Of a DNA stretch of 64,000 bases, positions 18,636 to 26,209 are shown one piece after another. The notes under the pieces were generated by a model. The model saw only the letters and a program-made list of their open reading frames with translations, was not told the origin of the DNA and did not search any database. This stretch comes from Skermanella mucosa. GTDB lineage: Bacteria; Pseudomonadota; Alphaproteobacteria; Azospirillales; Azospirillaceae. The translations under genes were made by a program, and so were the position numbers. Positions within the stretch are counted from its first letter, which is position 1. Every line of letters starts with the position of its first letter. The stretch covers positions 5,230,501 through 5,294,500 of the forward strand of contig NZ_CP086106.1 of NCBI RefSeq assembly GCF_016765655.2, in the 5' to 3' direction.

Positions 18636-19046
18636 TCAGCCGCGCAGGATCTCGATGGTGCGCATAAGCAGCGTCTTGGACGCCTCGATGACGCTCAGGT
18701 TGGCCTCGTAGCTCCGCTGCGCCTCGCGCATGTCGTTGGTCTCGACCAGCGTGTTGACGTTGGGGAACAGCACGTAGCCCTCGGCGTTGGCGCTCGGGTG
18801 GGTCGGGTCGTAGCGCCTCTGGAAGTCGCTGCGGTCCTTGTCGATCTTGCGCACCCGCACGGTCTCGACGCCCATCTGGCGGTCCAGCGCGTTCTCGAAG
18901 GTGATTACCTTGCGCCGGTACGGCAGGTCGTTGGGGGTCTCGGCCGTCGAGTTGGCGTTCGCCATGTTCTCGGCGATCACCTTGATGCGGGCCCCCTGGA
19001 CCTTCATGCCCGCGGCGGCGACGTTCAGGCTGTCGCGCAGATCCAT
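18636..19046 (-). CDS. flgC: Flagellar proximal rod protein FlgC
   Basis: A 136-aa rod protein. The N-terminal helix LNVAAAGMKVQGARIKVIAENMANANST and the C-terminal helix NDMREAQRSYEANLSVIEASKTLLMRTIEILRG are the paired rod/hook family signatures, and GYVLFPNVNTLVE is FlgC-specific. It follows flgB by 34 bp. Exported through the gate encoded downstream. Confidence 0.96.
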   Translation of the reverse strand: MDLRDSLNVAAAGMKVQGARIKVIAENMANANSTAETPNDLPYRRKVITFENALDRQMGVETVRVRKIDKDRSDFQRRYDPTHPSANAEGYVLFPNVNTLVETNDMREAQRSYEANLSVIEASKTLLMRTIEILRG

Positions 19047-19080
19047 CTCGTATCCTCCTTCAGGCGTCGGACGTCAGCGG

Positions 19081-19491
19081 TCAGACGCCGCCGCGGCCGA
19101 TGGCCGTGCGCATCAGCCCGACATGCTTGCGGTACAGGTTCGTGACGAGCTGGTAAGTCATGCCGGTGTCGGCGACCTTGCTCATCTGCTCCTCCAACAC
19201 CACGGCGTTGCCGTCCGGAGCGACCTCGAAATTGTTCTTCGGCCGGTCCTCCCGGACATCGTTGCCGCGCACCGCCACCGAACCGGACATGTGGCCGACC
19301 GCCGTCATACGCGGCGCCAGCTGGCGGGTCTGGCTCAGCGCGTTGTCGAAGGTGAACCCGGTCAGGTCGCTCGGGCGGTAGCGCGGCGTGTCGGCATTGG
19401 CGATGTTCTGGGCGAGCACCTGCTGGCGCTCGGTCAGCCAGTCCAGCTTGCCCTTCATGAGCTTGAAGAGCCCCGTATTGCCCAGATCCAT
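19081..19491 (-). CDS. flgB: Flagellar proximal rod protein FlgB
   Basis: A 136-aa rod protein with KLDWLTERQQVLAQNIANADTPRYRPSDL, the ANADTPxY motif of rod proteins, and a C-terminal helix TYQLVTNLYRKHVGLMRTAIGR. First gene of the flgBC-fliEQR-flhB-cckA run. Upstream lie a perfect CtrA-type box (19540-19555) and a sigma-54 element (19609-19624). Confidence 0.96.
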   Translation of the reverse strand: MDLGNTGLFKLMKGKLDWLTERQQVLAQNIANADTPRYRPSDLTGFTFDNALSQTRQLAPRMTAVGHMSGSVAVRGNDVREDRPKNNFEVAPDGNAVVLEEQMSKVADTGMTYQLVTNLYRKHVGLMRTAIGRGGV

Positions 19492-19539
19492 GGTGCCACC
19501 ACCCTTTGCAACGCAAGGTTCCAGAATTGCCCCAGCGCG

Positions 19540-19555
19540 TTAATTTGTCGTTAAC
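19540..19555 (+). promoter_or_regulatory. CtrA-type box upstream of flgB
   Basis: TTAATTTGTCGTTAAC is TTAA-N7-TTAAC with no mismatch. It lies 49 bp upstream of the flgB start (minus strand), between the gene and the sigma-54 element. The minus-strand reading also keeps TTAA-N7-TTAA. Confidence 0.65.
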
Positions 19556-19608
19556 GCCGCGCCGCGGCGGCCTGCCCGAACCTTCGCCAAGCCGCTTTCC
19601 ACCACTAA

Positions 19609-19624
19609 AGCAAATTGCGAGCCA
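19609..19624 (-). promoter_or_regulatory. Sigma-54 promoter element upstream of flgB
   Basis: Minus strand TGGCTCGCAATTTGCT matches TGGCAC-N5-TTGCW with one change in the -24 half and the required GG-N10-GC spacing. It lies about 120 bp before flgB. Confidence 0.6.
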
Positions 19625-19806
19625 ACACCGGACGCGCCCGGATTCCGCGGATCGTCGCGGGACACGCCGACGCTGACCGGCATTGCGGCAATTCCTGCCG
19701 GGTCAAGATTGCCTTGCCCTCCTTCAGATTTGGTTAAGCATGACCGGATTAGGGTGGCGATCGTCCCGCCCGAGCGGGCAATGTCGCAAACCCCGGTCGA
19801 GACCCC

Positions 19807-20139
19807 GTGGCCTATCCAGACCCTTCAGACGCCGGTCATTCCCGCAGCCGGCCCGCCAAGCCGCGCCGCCCGATCGCCGTGGCGCTCCAGTACGAACTGG
19901 ACGGCCCGTCGCTGCCGCGCGTCGTGGCCAGCGGACAAGGGCACGTCGCGGAGCAGATCCTGGAAATGGCGTTCGCTTCCGGCGTGAAGGTGCGCGAGGA
20001 CGCGGACCTGGCCGAACTGCTGTCGGTGGTCCAGCTCGATTCGGAGATCCCTGCCGACGCCCTGGTCGCGGTGGCCGAGATCCTCGCCTACATCTATCGG
20101 GCCAACGGCAAGCTGCCGCCCCGCGGAGGCCAGCCATGA
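19807..20139 (+). CDS. Stand-alone FlhB C-terminal domain protein (FlhX-like)
   Basis: A 110-aa protein (GTG start) aligning by eye with the cytoplasmic domain of FlhB: RRPIAVALQYELDG against THFAVALKYDQSA, GHVAEQILEMAFASGVKVREDADLAELL against the KIREIAREHDIPLVENPPLARAL region, and LDSEIPADALVAVAEILAYIYRAN against the EIPPEHYKAMAEVISYVFK end. The NPTH cleavage motif is absent (KPRRPIA in its place), so it cannot self-cleave. Such paralogues are thought to substitute for or modulate the FlhB C-terminal fragment during the export switch. It overlaps the next gene by 4 bp and leads an operon with fliO and fliP. Confidence 0.85.
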   Translation: MAYPDPSDAGHSRSRPAKPRRPIAVALQYELDGPSLPRVVASGQGHVAEQILEMAFASGVKVREDADLAELLSVVQLDSEIPADALVAVAEILAYIYRANGKLPPRGGQP

Positions 20140-20525
20140 CCGGGCAACCACCGGCCCCCAGCCAGCAGGATGCCGCGGATATCCAGGCGATCGAGCTGGA
20201 ACTGGAGGCGATCGTGCTGGCGGTGGCCGATGCGCAGGTGGCGTTGAGCGGCGGCGGCGTGATCGATCTGGCCGGGCTGGACGATCGGATCGCCGCCATC
20301 TGCGCCGCCCTGGAGACCCGATCCCCGGAAGCGGCCCGGGCGCTGCTGCCCAGGCTGCTGACCCTGGTGGAAGACCTCAACATGCTCTCGGCCGCCTGCG
20401 ACAAGGTCCAGGCCGACACCTCGATCGAGCTGGAACGGGTCGCGACCCGCAACCGCGCCTCGCTGGCCTATGGCCGCCAGCCGGTGCCGCTACCGCCGCC
20501 GCCGGGCGACCCGACCCGCGAATAG
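20136..20525 (+). CDS. Uncharacterised helical protein in flagellar operon
   Basis: A 129-aa protein not matching a family I can name. It is almost wholly helical: DAADIQAIELELEAIVLAVADAQ, then LDDRIAAICAALE, then LLPRLLTLVEDLNMLSAACDKVQADTSIELERVATRNRASLAYG. The size and helical content resemble FlgN/FliT-type export chaperones, but no signature residue settles it. The ATG at 20136 overlaps the previous stop by 4 bp and has GGAGG upstream; a longer in-frame opening (from 19683) overlaps the FlhB-like gene and is not used. Its position before fliO argues for an export role. Confidence 0.7.
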   Translation: MTGQPPAPSQQDAADIQAIELELEAIVLAVADAQVALSGGGVIDLAGLDDRIAAICAALETRSPEAARALLPRLLTLVEDLNMLSAACDKVQADTSIELERVATRNRASLAYGRQPVPLPPPPGDPTRE

Positions 20526-20553
20526 CTTCCCGACAGTCCTGGAACCCGCCGAC

Positions 20554-20847
20554 ATGGAGATGGAAACCTATCTGCGCTTCGCCCTGGCCCTCGTTTTCGT
20601 GCTGGGCCTGATCGTCGTCGCGGCCTGGGTCATGAGACGGTTCGGCTATGGCGGAGCCGCTGCGCCCCGCCCCGGCCGCGAACGGCGGCTCGGCATCGTC
20701 GAGGTGACGCAGATCGACGCCCGCCGGAAACTCGTGCTGGTCCGGCGCGACGGCGTCGAGCATCTGGTGCTGCTCGGCATGAACGCCGACCTCGTCCTGG
20801 AAAGCGGCATCCGGCCCGCGGCGGATGCCGGCGGCACCGTGCCATGA
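20554..20847 (+). CDS. fliO: Flagellar biosynthetic protein FliO
   Basis: A 97-aa protein with one N-terminal membrane segment (LRFALALVFVLGLIVVAAWVM, about residues 7-27) and a short cytoplasmic domain RRLGIVEVTQIDARRKLVLVRRDGVEHLVLLG, the FliO beta-domain. FliO helps assemble FliP. The start ATG at 20554 is chosen from GGAACCCGCCGAC upstream; the stop overlaps the fliP start by 4 bp, the usual fliO-fliP coupling. Confidence 0.88.
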   Translation: MEMETYLRFALALVFVLGLIVVAAWVMRRFGYGGAAAPRPGRERRLGIVEVTQIDARRKLVLVRRDGVEHLVLLGMNADLVLESGIRPAADAGGTVP

Positions 20848-21641
20848 GGAACCTGCCCATGAAGATGCCGCCCTTCAGGATGAGGATTCCCGCGGGAGCA
20901 GTCGTCGCGGGGCTGGCCCTCGCCGCGGGACTGGGCGCATGGCTCGCGGCGACCCCGGCCCTCGCCCAGAGCTTCAGCCTGGACCTGAACCGGGCCGGCG
21001 GGTCCAGCACGTCGCAGATCATCCAGCTTTTCGCCCTGCTGACGGTGCTGTCGCTCGCGCCCAGCATCCTGGTCATGGTGACCGCCTTCGTCCGGATCGT
21101 CGTGGTGCTGTCGTTCCTGCGGACCGCCATGGGCATCCAGCAGACCCCGCCGAACTCGGTGATGATCAGCCTGGCCCTGTTCCTGACCGCCTTCATCATG
21201 GCTCCGACCATGGACGAGGCCTATACGAACGGCATCGCCCCCCTGATCGCCAACGAGATCGACGAGATGGAGGCGTTCGACCAGTCGGTGAAGCCGTTCC
21301 ACACCTTCATGATGCGGCATGTGCGCGAGGCGGACCTGATCCTGTTCGCCGACATCGCCAAGGTCGGCGAGATCCGCGCGCCCGAGGACACCCCGCTCCA
21401 GGTGCTGATCCCCGCCTTCATGATCTCCGAGCTGCGCCGGGGCTTCGAGATCGGTTTCCTGCTGTTCCTGCCGTTCCTGATCATCGACATGGTGGTGGCC
21501 TCGATCCTGATGTCGATGGGCATGATGATGCTGCCGCCTGCCGCGGTCGCCATGCCGTTCAAGATCATCTTCTTCGTCCTGGTGGACGGCTGGCACCTGA
21601 TCTCGGGCACGCTGGTGCAGAGCTTCGGGACGATCTCCTAG
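20844..21641 (+). CDS. fliP: Flagellar export apparatus protein FliP
   Basis: A 265-aa protein. A cleavable signal-like N-terminus ends ATPALAQS. The family core has LSLAPSILVMVTAFVRIVVVLSFLRTAMG, QTPPNSVMISLALFLTAFIM, LIPAFMISELRRGFEIGFLLFLPFLIIDMVVASILMSMGMMMLPP and the terminal KIIFFVLVDGWHLI. FliP forms the main ring of the export gate. Starts inside the fliO stop. It is the last gene of its operon; no obvious terminator follows directly. Confidence 0.97.
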   Translation: MRNLPMKMPPFRMRIPAGAVVAGLALAAGLGAWLAATPALAQSFSLDLNRAGGSSTSQIIQLFALLTVLSLAPSILVMVTAFVRIVVVLSFLRTAMGIQQTPPNSVMISLALFLTAFIMAPTMDEAYTNGIAPLIANEIDEMEAFDQSVKPFHTFMMRHVREADLILFADIAKVGEIRAPEDTPLQVLIPAFMISELRRGFEIGFLLFLPFLIIDMVVASILMSMGMMMLPPAAVAMPFKIIFFVLVDGWHLISGTLVQSFGTIS

Positions 21642-22009
21642 CACCCCCTGAGTCGGCCCGGGGCGAGCAACTCGCTGTTCTTCCACAAACAATGACTAGA
21701 TCGGAATACGGAAAAATGCGCATTCACCTCTGGATGCGCAAATATTTCAGAAAAATAAAACCTCTATCTTACTGATTAATCACTCCACATAGTGCGAACT
21801 TAGGCTCTCTCTCGAAAGAGGCTTAAAATTATTCTCACTCTTTATTGCATTCGAATAATAAAACTTCGGCAGCCCCGATTAAAATCAGGAACCCTGTGCG
21901 GTGCAGCATGTTTGTTTGCATGTGCGAGATGAGCCGGCCGACGGCTGATCCTCTCGCTCAAGACCACTACCGCAGACAATGACAGCAAACCATCGCAAGG
22001 AAATTTCAC
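21642..22009. other. AT-rich intergenic region between fliP and the YsnF gene
   Basis: About 370 bp. The 21690-21880 stretch is strikingly AT-rich for this genome (for example AAATATTTCAGAAAAATAAA). It contains an inverted repeat (TGCGCAT / ATGCGCA near 21718-21742) and a second one around CTCTCTCGAAAGAGGC at about 21805. The former, followed by AAAATAAAA, may help end fliP transcription, but no clean terminator is present. The EcfG-like promoter of the next gene is at 21888-21912. No gene seen. Confidence 0.5.
21888..21912 (+). promoter_or_regulatory. EcfG-type general stress promoter upstream of the YsnF gene
   Basis: GGAAC at 21888-21892 and TGTT at 21909-21912 are 16 bp apart, close to the alphaproteobacterial EcfG consensus GGAAC-N16/17-CGTT. 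A start near 21920 gives a leader of about 90 nt to the ATG at 22010. The gene it precedes is stress-like, which supports the call. Confidence 0.5.
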
Positions 22010-22702
22010 ATGACCACTTCCGTCATCGGACTCTTCGAGAGCCGCGACGTCGCCAGCAAGGTTCTTGGCGAACTGACCAAGGCCGGCTTCGATAAGAAGG
22101 CGGTAGAAATCCTGCAGGGCGTCGCGGTATCCGAGATTTCCAGCCGGCTGGTCGACGCCGGCTATGAGCAGGACCGGGCCAAGAGCTACGGCCAGGCAGT
22201 CGAAAAGGGCGGCGCGCTTGTCGTCGCCGAAACAACCGACGACAAGGCCGACGAAGCCCTGAGCACCATGCGCCGCTTCGAGGTCCTGACCCCGGAGGCC
22301 CTGATGGAGAAGATCGGCGGCTCGGGAACCGAGAAGGCCCAGGTCATCGAGGAGGAGTTGGAGGTCGGCAAGACCCGGACGACCGGCGGCAAGCGCCTGG
22401 AAGTTTCGGTCAGCGAGCGGGAGGTCCAGGAGTCGGTGACCCTGCACGAGGAAACCGTCGATGTCGAGCGCACCAAGGCGGATCGCGTCCTGAAGCCCGG
22501 TGAAGCCGACAAGGCGTTCCAGGACCGGACGGTGGAAATGACCGAGATCAAGGAGAAGCCGGTCGTCTCCAAGCAGGCCCATGTGGTCGAGGAGGTCGCG
22601 CTGACCAAGCAGTCGGGCGAGCGTGAAGCCACCGTGAGCGGCACCGTCCGACGCCAGGACGTCACCGTCGAGGAAATCGACCGGAAGTCCGGCAAGTCCT
22701 GA
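22010..22702 (+). CDS. YsnF/AvaK (DUF2382) domain stress protein
   Basis: A 230-aa acidic protein. The N-terminal half (MTTSVIGLFESRDVASKVLGEL to ALSTMRRFEV) is the general-stress alpha/beta module with repeated AxxxGyExxRAxxY features. The C-terminal half (about 115-222) is the YsnF/DUF2382 domain: VIEEELEVGKTRTTGGKRLEV, EVQESVTLHEETVDVER, DKAFQDRTVEMTEIKEKPVVSKQAHVVEEV. Members are found with envelope and desiccation stress genes; a biochemical role is not established. AAGGAAATTTCAC precedes the ATG. It sits amid flagellar genes but appears to be its own unit with an EcfG-like promoter. Confidence 0.88.
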   Translation: MTTSVIGLFESRDVASKVLGELTKAGFDKKAVEILQGVAVSEISSRLVDAGYEQDRAKSYGQAVEKGGALVVAETTDDKADEALSTMRRFEVLTPEALMEKIGGSGTEKAQVIEEELEVGKTRTTGGKRLEVSVSEREVQESVTLHEETVDVERTKADRVLKPGEADKAFQDRTVEMTEIKEKPVVSKQAHVVEEVALTKQSGEREATVSGTVRRQDVTVEEIDRKSGKS

Positions 22703-22757
22703 TCCGGTCCTTCCGATCGGCCCCATAGGTCAAGACCGGGCGGTCAAGACAGTGCGG

Positions 22758-23066
22758 TCAGGAGGTGGCGGGCTCCGCGCGCGCCCCGTCACCGCCTTCT
22801 GCCGCCTTGCCTTGGGCATCGTCGGCGGCAGCCACCCGCTCGGTGCCGTCGGCGACCGGATTGAGGCCCTTGTGCTCCGGGGCGAGATGGTCGCCGGAAC
22901 CGCCGCTGCTCGATGCGGCGGCGGTCGGGCTGCCCGGGCCGGCTGCCTGCCCGGCCTTGATGCCGTTGGCATCGGTCTGCACCGCCTGGCCGGGGCGGAA
23001 TCTCAGCCGCTCCGTCTGGTCGTTCCTGCTGTTCTGGTCGCTGATGCTCTGATCATGGTCTGACAC
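22758..23066 (-). CDS. Hypothetical hydrophilic protein, 102 aa
   Basis: No family recognised. The protein is highly polar and probably disordered: the N-terminus is rich in Ser/Asp/Asn/Gln (SDHDQSISDQNSRNDQTERL) and the rest is Gly/Ala/Ser-rich. It has no signal peptide or membrane segment. A GTG at 23066 with GGAGAAGCCGACC upstream supports translation. It converges with the YsnF gene (55 bp apart) and follows the long TPR gene's end on the other side. A small stress or hydrophilin-like protein is a guess. Confidence 0.5.
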   Translation of the reverse strand: MSDHDQSISDQNSRNDQTERLRFRPGQAVQTDANGIKAGQAAGPGSPTAAASSSGGSGDHLAPEHKGLNPVADGTERVAAADDAQGKAAEGGDGARAEPATS

Positions 23067-23131
23067 GGTCGGCTTCTCCGGATCTCGTTCAGTCGGGAAG
23101 ACTCAACAGGACCCGGACGACGTCCGTTCCG

Positions 23132-26100
23132 TCAATTCACCGCCTGCGCACCCTGCCGGCCGGAGAGGAACTTCTGGAAGGTGCCGACCTCCTTGACCCG
23201 TGACTGGATCGAGGCCAGGTCGACCAGCCCGCCGGACTGCCCCGGACGGGCCAGCACGCGGAAGGTGTCGGCGTGCGGCGTCCCCTCCATGGCCGCGGTG
23301 AACTGGCCGCGCAAGCGGTCGAGCCCGGCGGCGTCCCCGGCCAGGGACAAGGCCACCGCCTGGTTCAGCACCAGGTCGGCCTTGTCCTTGGAAAGCGGCG
23401 TCCCGGCCGGCGGCGGCGGGCCGATCACCTTGGCGAGGCCGGCCGCGGCCTCGATCCACTGGGCGCCGCGCCATGCGATGTCCACCCGCATCAGCTCCGC
23501 CGACTGGCTGGAGTCCTCCTTCAGGAGCGCCACCGCCTCGCCGTAGCGTTTCAGGTCGGCCAGCGCGCGGGCGCGCAGCACGCGCCGCCGGGCCACCATC
23601 TCCGCGGACAGGTCGGGAACCTCCGACTGGTCGAGCGCCGACAAGGCCCCGTCGGGCTTGCCGTCCTGAAGCCGGATCTCGGCCAGCCGGGCACCCACCT
23701 CGCCCTTCTCCACCCCCTGGAGCTTTCCCGCGACCTGGGCCTGCAGCAGGTCTCCGGCGCGCCCGAGCAGGTCGATCTCGACCATCCGCTCGGCCAGCAT
23801 GCGGACCACCAGGTCGCCGCGCGCCCCCTCGGGGGCAAGGTCCTTGAACTGGTCGTACAGCCCCAGCGCCTCCACCGGCGGAAGCGCCGCGGCGCCGTCC
23901 TTGATGAACAGGTTGGCGAAGCTGTCGGACAGGCCGCGGGACAGTTCGGCCGCCCGCGGGCTTTCGGGGAACAGGGCGACGGCCTGCCGGATCGTGTTGA
24001 ACCCTTCGGCGTAGTTGTTCGCCTTCATGTAGGTCTCGCCCAGGCGCTGCAGGATATCCAGTTCAAGGTCGTCGCCGCGCCAGGCGAAGCGCAGGCGCTC
24101 CAGCCGCGCGGCCGCGTCGGCCGGCGTCAGCTTTCCCTGCTCCAGTTCGATATCGACCAGGGCCAGTTCCGCGCGGGTCCGGTACAGCCGGTCGGTACCG
24201 TCCGCGGCCGCCCTGAAGGACGCCGCGGCGCCGTCCTTGTCACCGGCGAGCTGCTGGAGCTGGGCGCGGCGGAACTGCCCGGCCGGCTTCCTCTCGAACT
24301 CGCCGCCGGTCCGCCGCGCCAGGGTTTCCAGCATGCGGGCGGCGCCGGCACGGTCGCCGGTGCGGACGCGCGCATCCACCGCCAGCGCAGCCAGCTTGGT
24401 GAAGAACGGGTCCGGGTAGCCGTCGAGCTTGGCGCGGACGCGGTCGAAGTCGCGCGCCGCCGCCGGCCAGTCGCCGCGCGTCGCCGCCGCCGCGGCGCGC
24501 CACAGGGTCGCTTCCTCCTTCCCGTCGAGCGCCGGGTTGGCGAGGTCGTCGGCGGCCGATTGCGGGTCGCCGTAGAGCAGCCGCGCGGCACCGCGCAGCG
24601 CCAGGAACTCGGGTCGGGTTTCCAGGTCGGGCTGGTTGCCCGCGAGCAATCCCAGCAGGCCGAGGCTCTCCGCGGCATAGCCGTGGGCGAAGTAGAAATG
24701 CGCGAGATCCATGCGGGCCCGGTCGCGCTCCGCCTCGGGCGCCGTGACGACCGCCCGCTGGACCTCCTGGCGCAGCCTGTTGAACTCGTTGCTCGGGCCG
24801 CGCTTCCATTTCGCCAGATCGAACAGCCCGGTCGGAGACTGCACCTCCTTGCCCCGTCCACTCAGCCGGGTCGGCGAGACACCGACCAGGTCGCCGGGCG
24901 GCGACAGCATCAGTCCGCCGGCGGTGGTCACCTCCACGCCGTCGCGGATCGGCCGGACCGCGACCGTGTCCTCCAGCGGCTGGACGACGATGCCCTGCGC
25001 CGCCGGCAGCAGGCGGAGCTGGGCGAACCCGTGCGGCTCGGCCACCGCCTGCCCGGGATTGGGCAGCGGCACCAGCAGGAGCTGATCCCCCGCCACCGGG
25101 TCGTTCATCTGGACCACCTGACGGGCGTCGGGCACCCCGACCACCAGCCGGGCGCCGAGCGGGAAATCGCGCTGGGCATCGACCGGCAGCCCTTCGGGCC
25201 GGGTCGCGGCGCGCTGGGCCAGGGCGATGCGCCAGGTATTGCCGTCGCGCGCCACGGTCGGCTCCAGCCCGTCGGGAACCGCCATGCGGAACGCGGTGGC
25301 GCCCCGCATGGGCACCGTCTCCGGCCCTCCGAGCCCGGGGATCAGGGCATCCACCTTGATCCGGCCCTCCAGGTCCAGCGGCCGTCCGAATACGGCGTAG
25401 AGATATCCCGCCCGGACATAGACGGCCGCCGCCGCGGGTTCCTGCGCCTCCACCGTCACGGTGCCGCGCCAGGTCTCGGCGCCGCCCGGGGACAGCGGCT
25501 GCGCCGCCACGGGCTGGAGCGGGGCGGCCGAGGGCGGCGGCGGCTCCGGCACCGCGCGGGTAGCCGGAGCCACCGCCTGGGCCTGGGGCAGCGGTGCCGA
25601 CGGCCGTTCCGATCTGGCCGGAGCGGGCGCAGCCGGAACCGGAGCCGCAGCCGGAGCTTTGGCCGGCGCCGGGGCGGCGGGCTGGGTGGGGGCCGGCGCC
25701 ACCGCAGGCGTGGGGGCCGCAAGCGTGGGAACCGGAGGCGTGGGAACCGGAGGCGTGGGGGCGGCGGCTTCCCGGCGGGGGGGATCGACGATGTCGAGGG
25801 CCACGCCGCCGGCCCCGGTGCGGAAATCCTTGATCTCGCTGCCGGGCGGTATGGTGATCTGCACGATCAGGCGACCGTCGACGGCCGCCTGCCCGATCGT
25901 CGGCACGTTGCGCAGGCGGACCCGCTGAAGCCGCGAGAAGTCGGCCTGCCCCGGCCTGGAGAAGGTGATCTGGACCGTATCGCCCCGCCGGGCGATGGAA
26001 TAGTCGACCGCTCCCGGCCAGTCGAACACCAGCCGGTTGCGGTCGGGATGCACGCCCGCGCGGACCCGGACCACGGTGTCCGAGGCCGCCGGGCCGGAGC

Positions 26101-26203
26101 CCGCGGGAGCGGCCTGCTGAGCCGCGGCCGGATCGGGACCCCCGGTCAACCCGGCGGCGAGCAGCATCGCGGCCCCGAGTGCCGCGCCCAGCCGGGTTGC
26201 CAT
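23132..26203 (-). CDS. Large secreted TPR protein in the motility operon
   Basis: A 1023-aa protein. A signal peptide (about residues 1-28, ending DPAAAQQ) is followed by a beta-rich region (about 45-140; RLVFDWPGAVDYSIARRGDTVQI to VALDIVDPP) like an AMIN-type domain. A long Pro/Ala linker (about 140-240), a second mixed region, and helical TPR-type repeats over roughly 480-1000 follow (FYFAHGYAAESLGLLGLLAG, RLGETYMKANNYAEGFNTIRQA). It is predicted to be periplasmic. It directly follows cheZ, motE and fliM in one direction (6-bp gap to cheZ), so it is probably a motor- or basal-body-associated protein. No specific function is known to me; the linker makes exact repeats hard to count by eye. 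Confidence 0.8.
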   Translation of the reverse strand: MATRLGAALGAAMLLAAGLTGGPDPAAAQQAAPAGSGPAASDTVVRVRAGVHPDRNRLVFDWPGAVDYSIARRGDTVQITFSRPGQADFSRLQRVRLRNVPTIGQAAVDGRLIVQITIPPGSEIKDFRTGAGGVALDIVDPPRREAAAPTPPVPTPPVPTLAAPTPAVAPAPTQPAAPAPAKAPAAAPVPAAPAPARSERPSAPLPQAQAVAPATRAVPEPPPPSAAPLQPVAAQPLSPGGAETWRGTVTVEAQEPAAAAVYVRAGYLYAVFGRPLDLEGRIKVDALIPGLGGPETVPMRGATAFRMAVPDGLEPTVARDGNTWRIALAQRAATRPEGLPVDAQRDFPLGARLVVGVPDARQVVQMNDPVAGDQLLLVPLPNPGQAVAEPHGFAQLRLLPAAQGIVVQPLEDTVAVRPIRDGVEVTTAGGLMLSPPGDLVGVSPTRLSGRGKEVQSPTGLFDLAKWKRGPSNEFNRLRQEVQRAVVTAPEAERDRARMDLAHFYFAHGYAAESLGLLGLLAGNQPDLETRPEFLALRGAARLLYGDPQSAADDLANPALDGKEEATLWRAAAAATRGDWPAAARDFDRVRAKLDGYPDPFFTKLAALAVDARVRTGDRAGAARMLETLARRTGGEFERKPAGQFRRAQLQQLAGDKDGAAASFRAAADGTDRLYRTRAELALVDIELEQGKLTPADAAARLERLRFAWRGDDLELDILQRLGETYMKANNYAEGFNTIRQAVALFPESPRAAELSRGLSDSFANLFIKDGAAALPPVEALGLYDQFKDLAPEGARGDLVVRMLAERMVEIDLLGRAGDLLQAQVAGKLQGVEKGEVGARLAEIRLQDGKPDGALSALDQSEVPDLSAEMVARRRVLRARALADLKRYGEAVALLKEDSSQSAELMRVDIAWRGAQWIEAAAGLAKVIGPPPPAGTPLSKDKADLVLNQAVALSLAGDAAGLDRLRGQFTAAMEGTPHADTFRVLARPGQSGGLVDLASIQSRVKEVGTFQKFLSGRQGAQAVN

Positions 26204-26209
26204 GTCGGT

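Larger units (their letters stand above)
19492..19806. other. Divergent regulatory region between flgB and the fliO/fliP operon
   Basis: About 315 bp between divergent flagellar operons. It holds the CtrA-type box and sigma-54 element listed separately for flgB. For the plus-strand operon a weaker GG-N10-GC match (TGGCGATCGTCCCGCC, 19755-19770) lies 37 bp before the GTG at 19807; its -12 part (CCGC) is poor. Confidence 0.45.
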
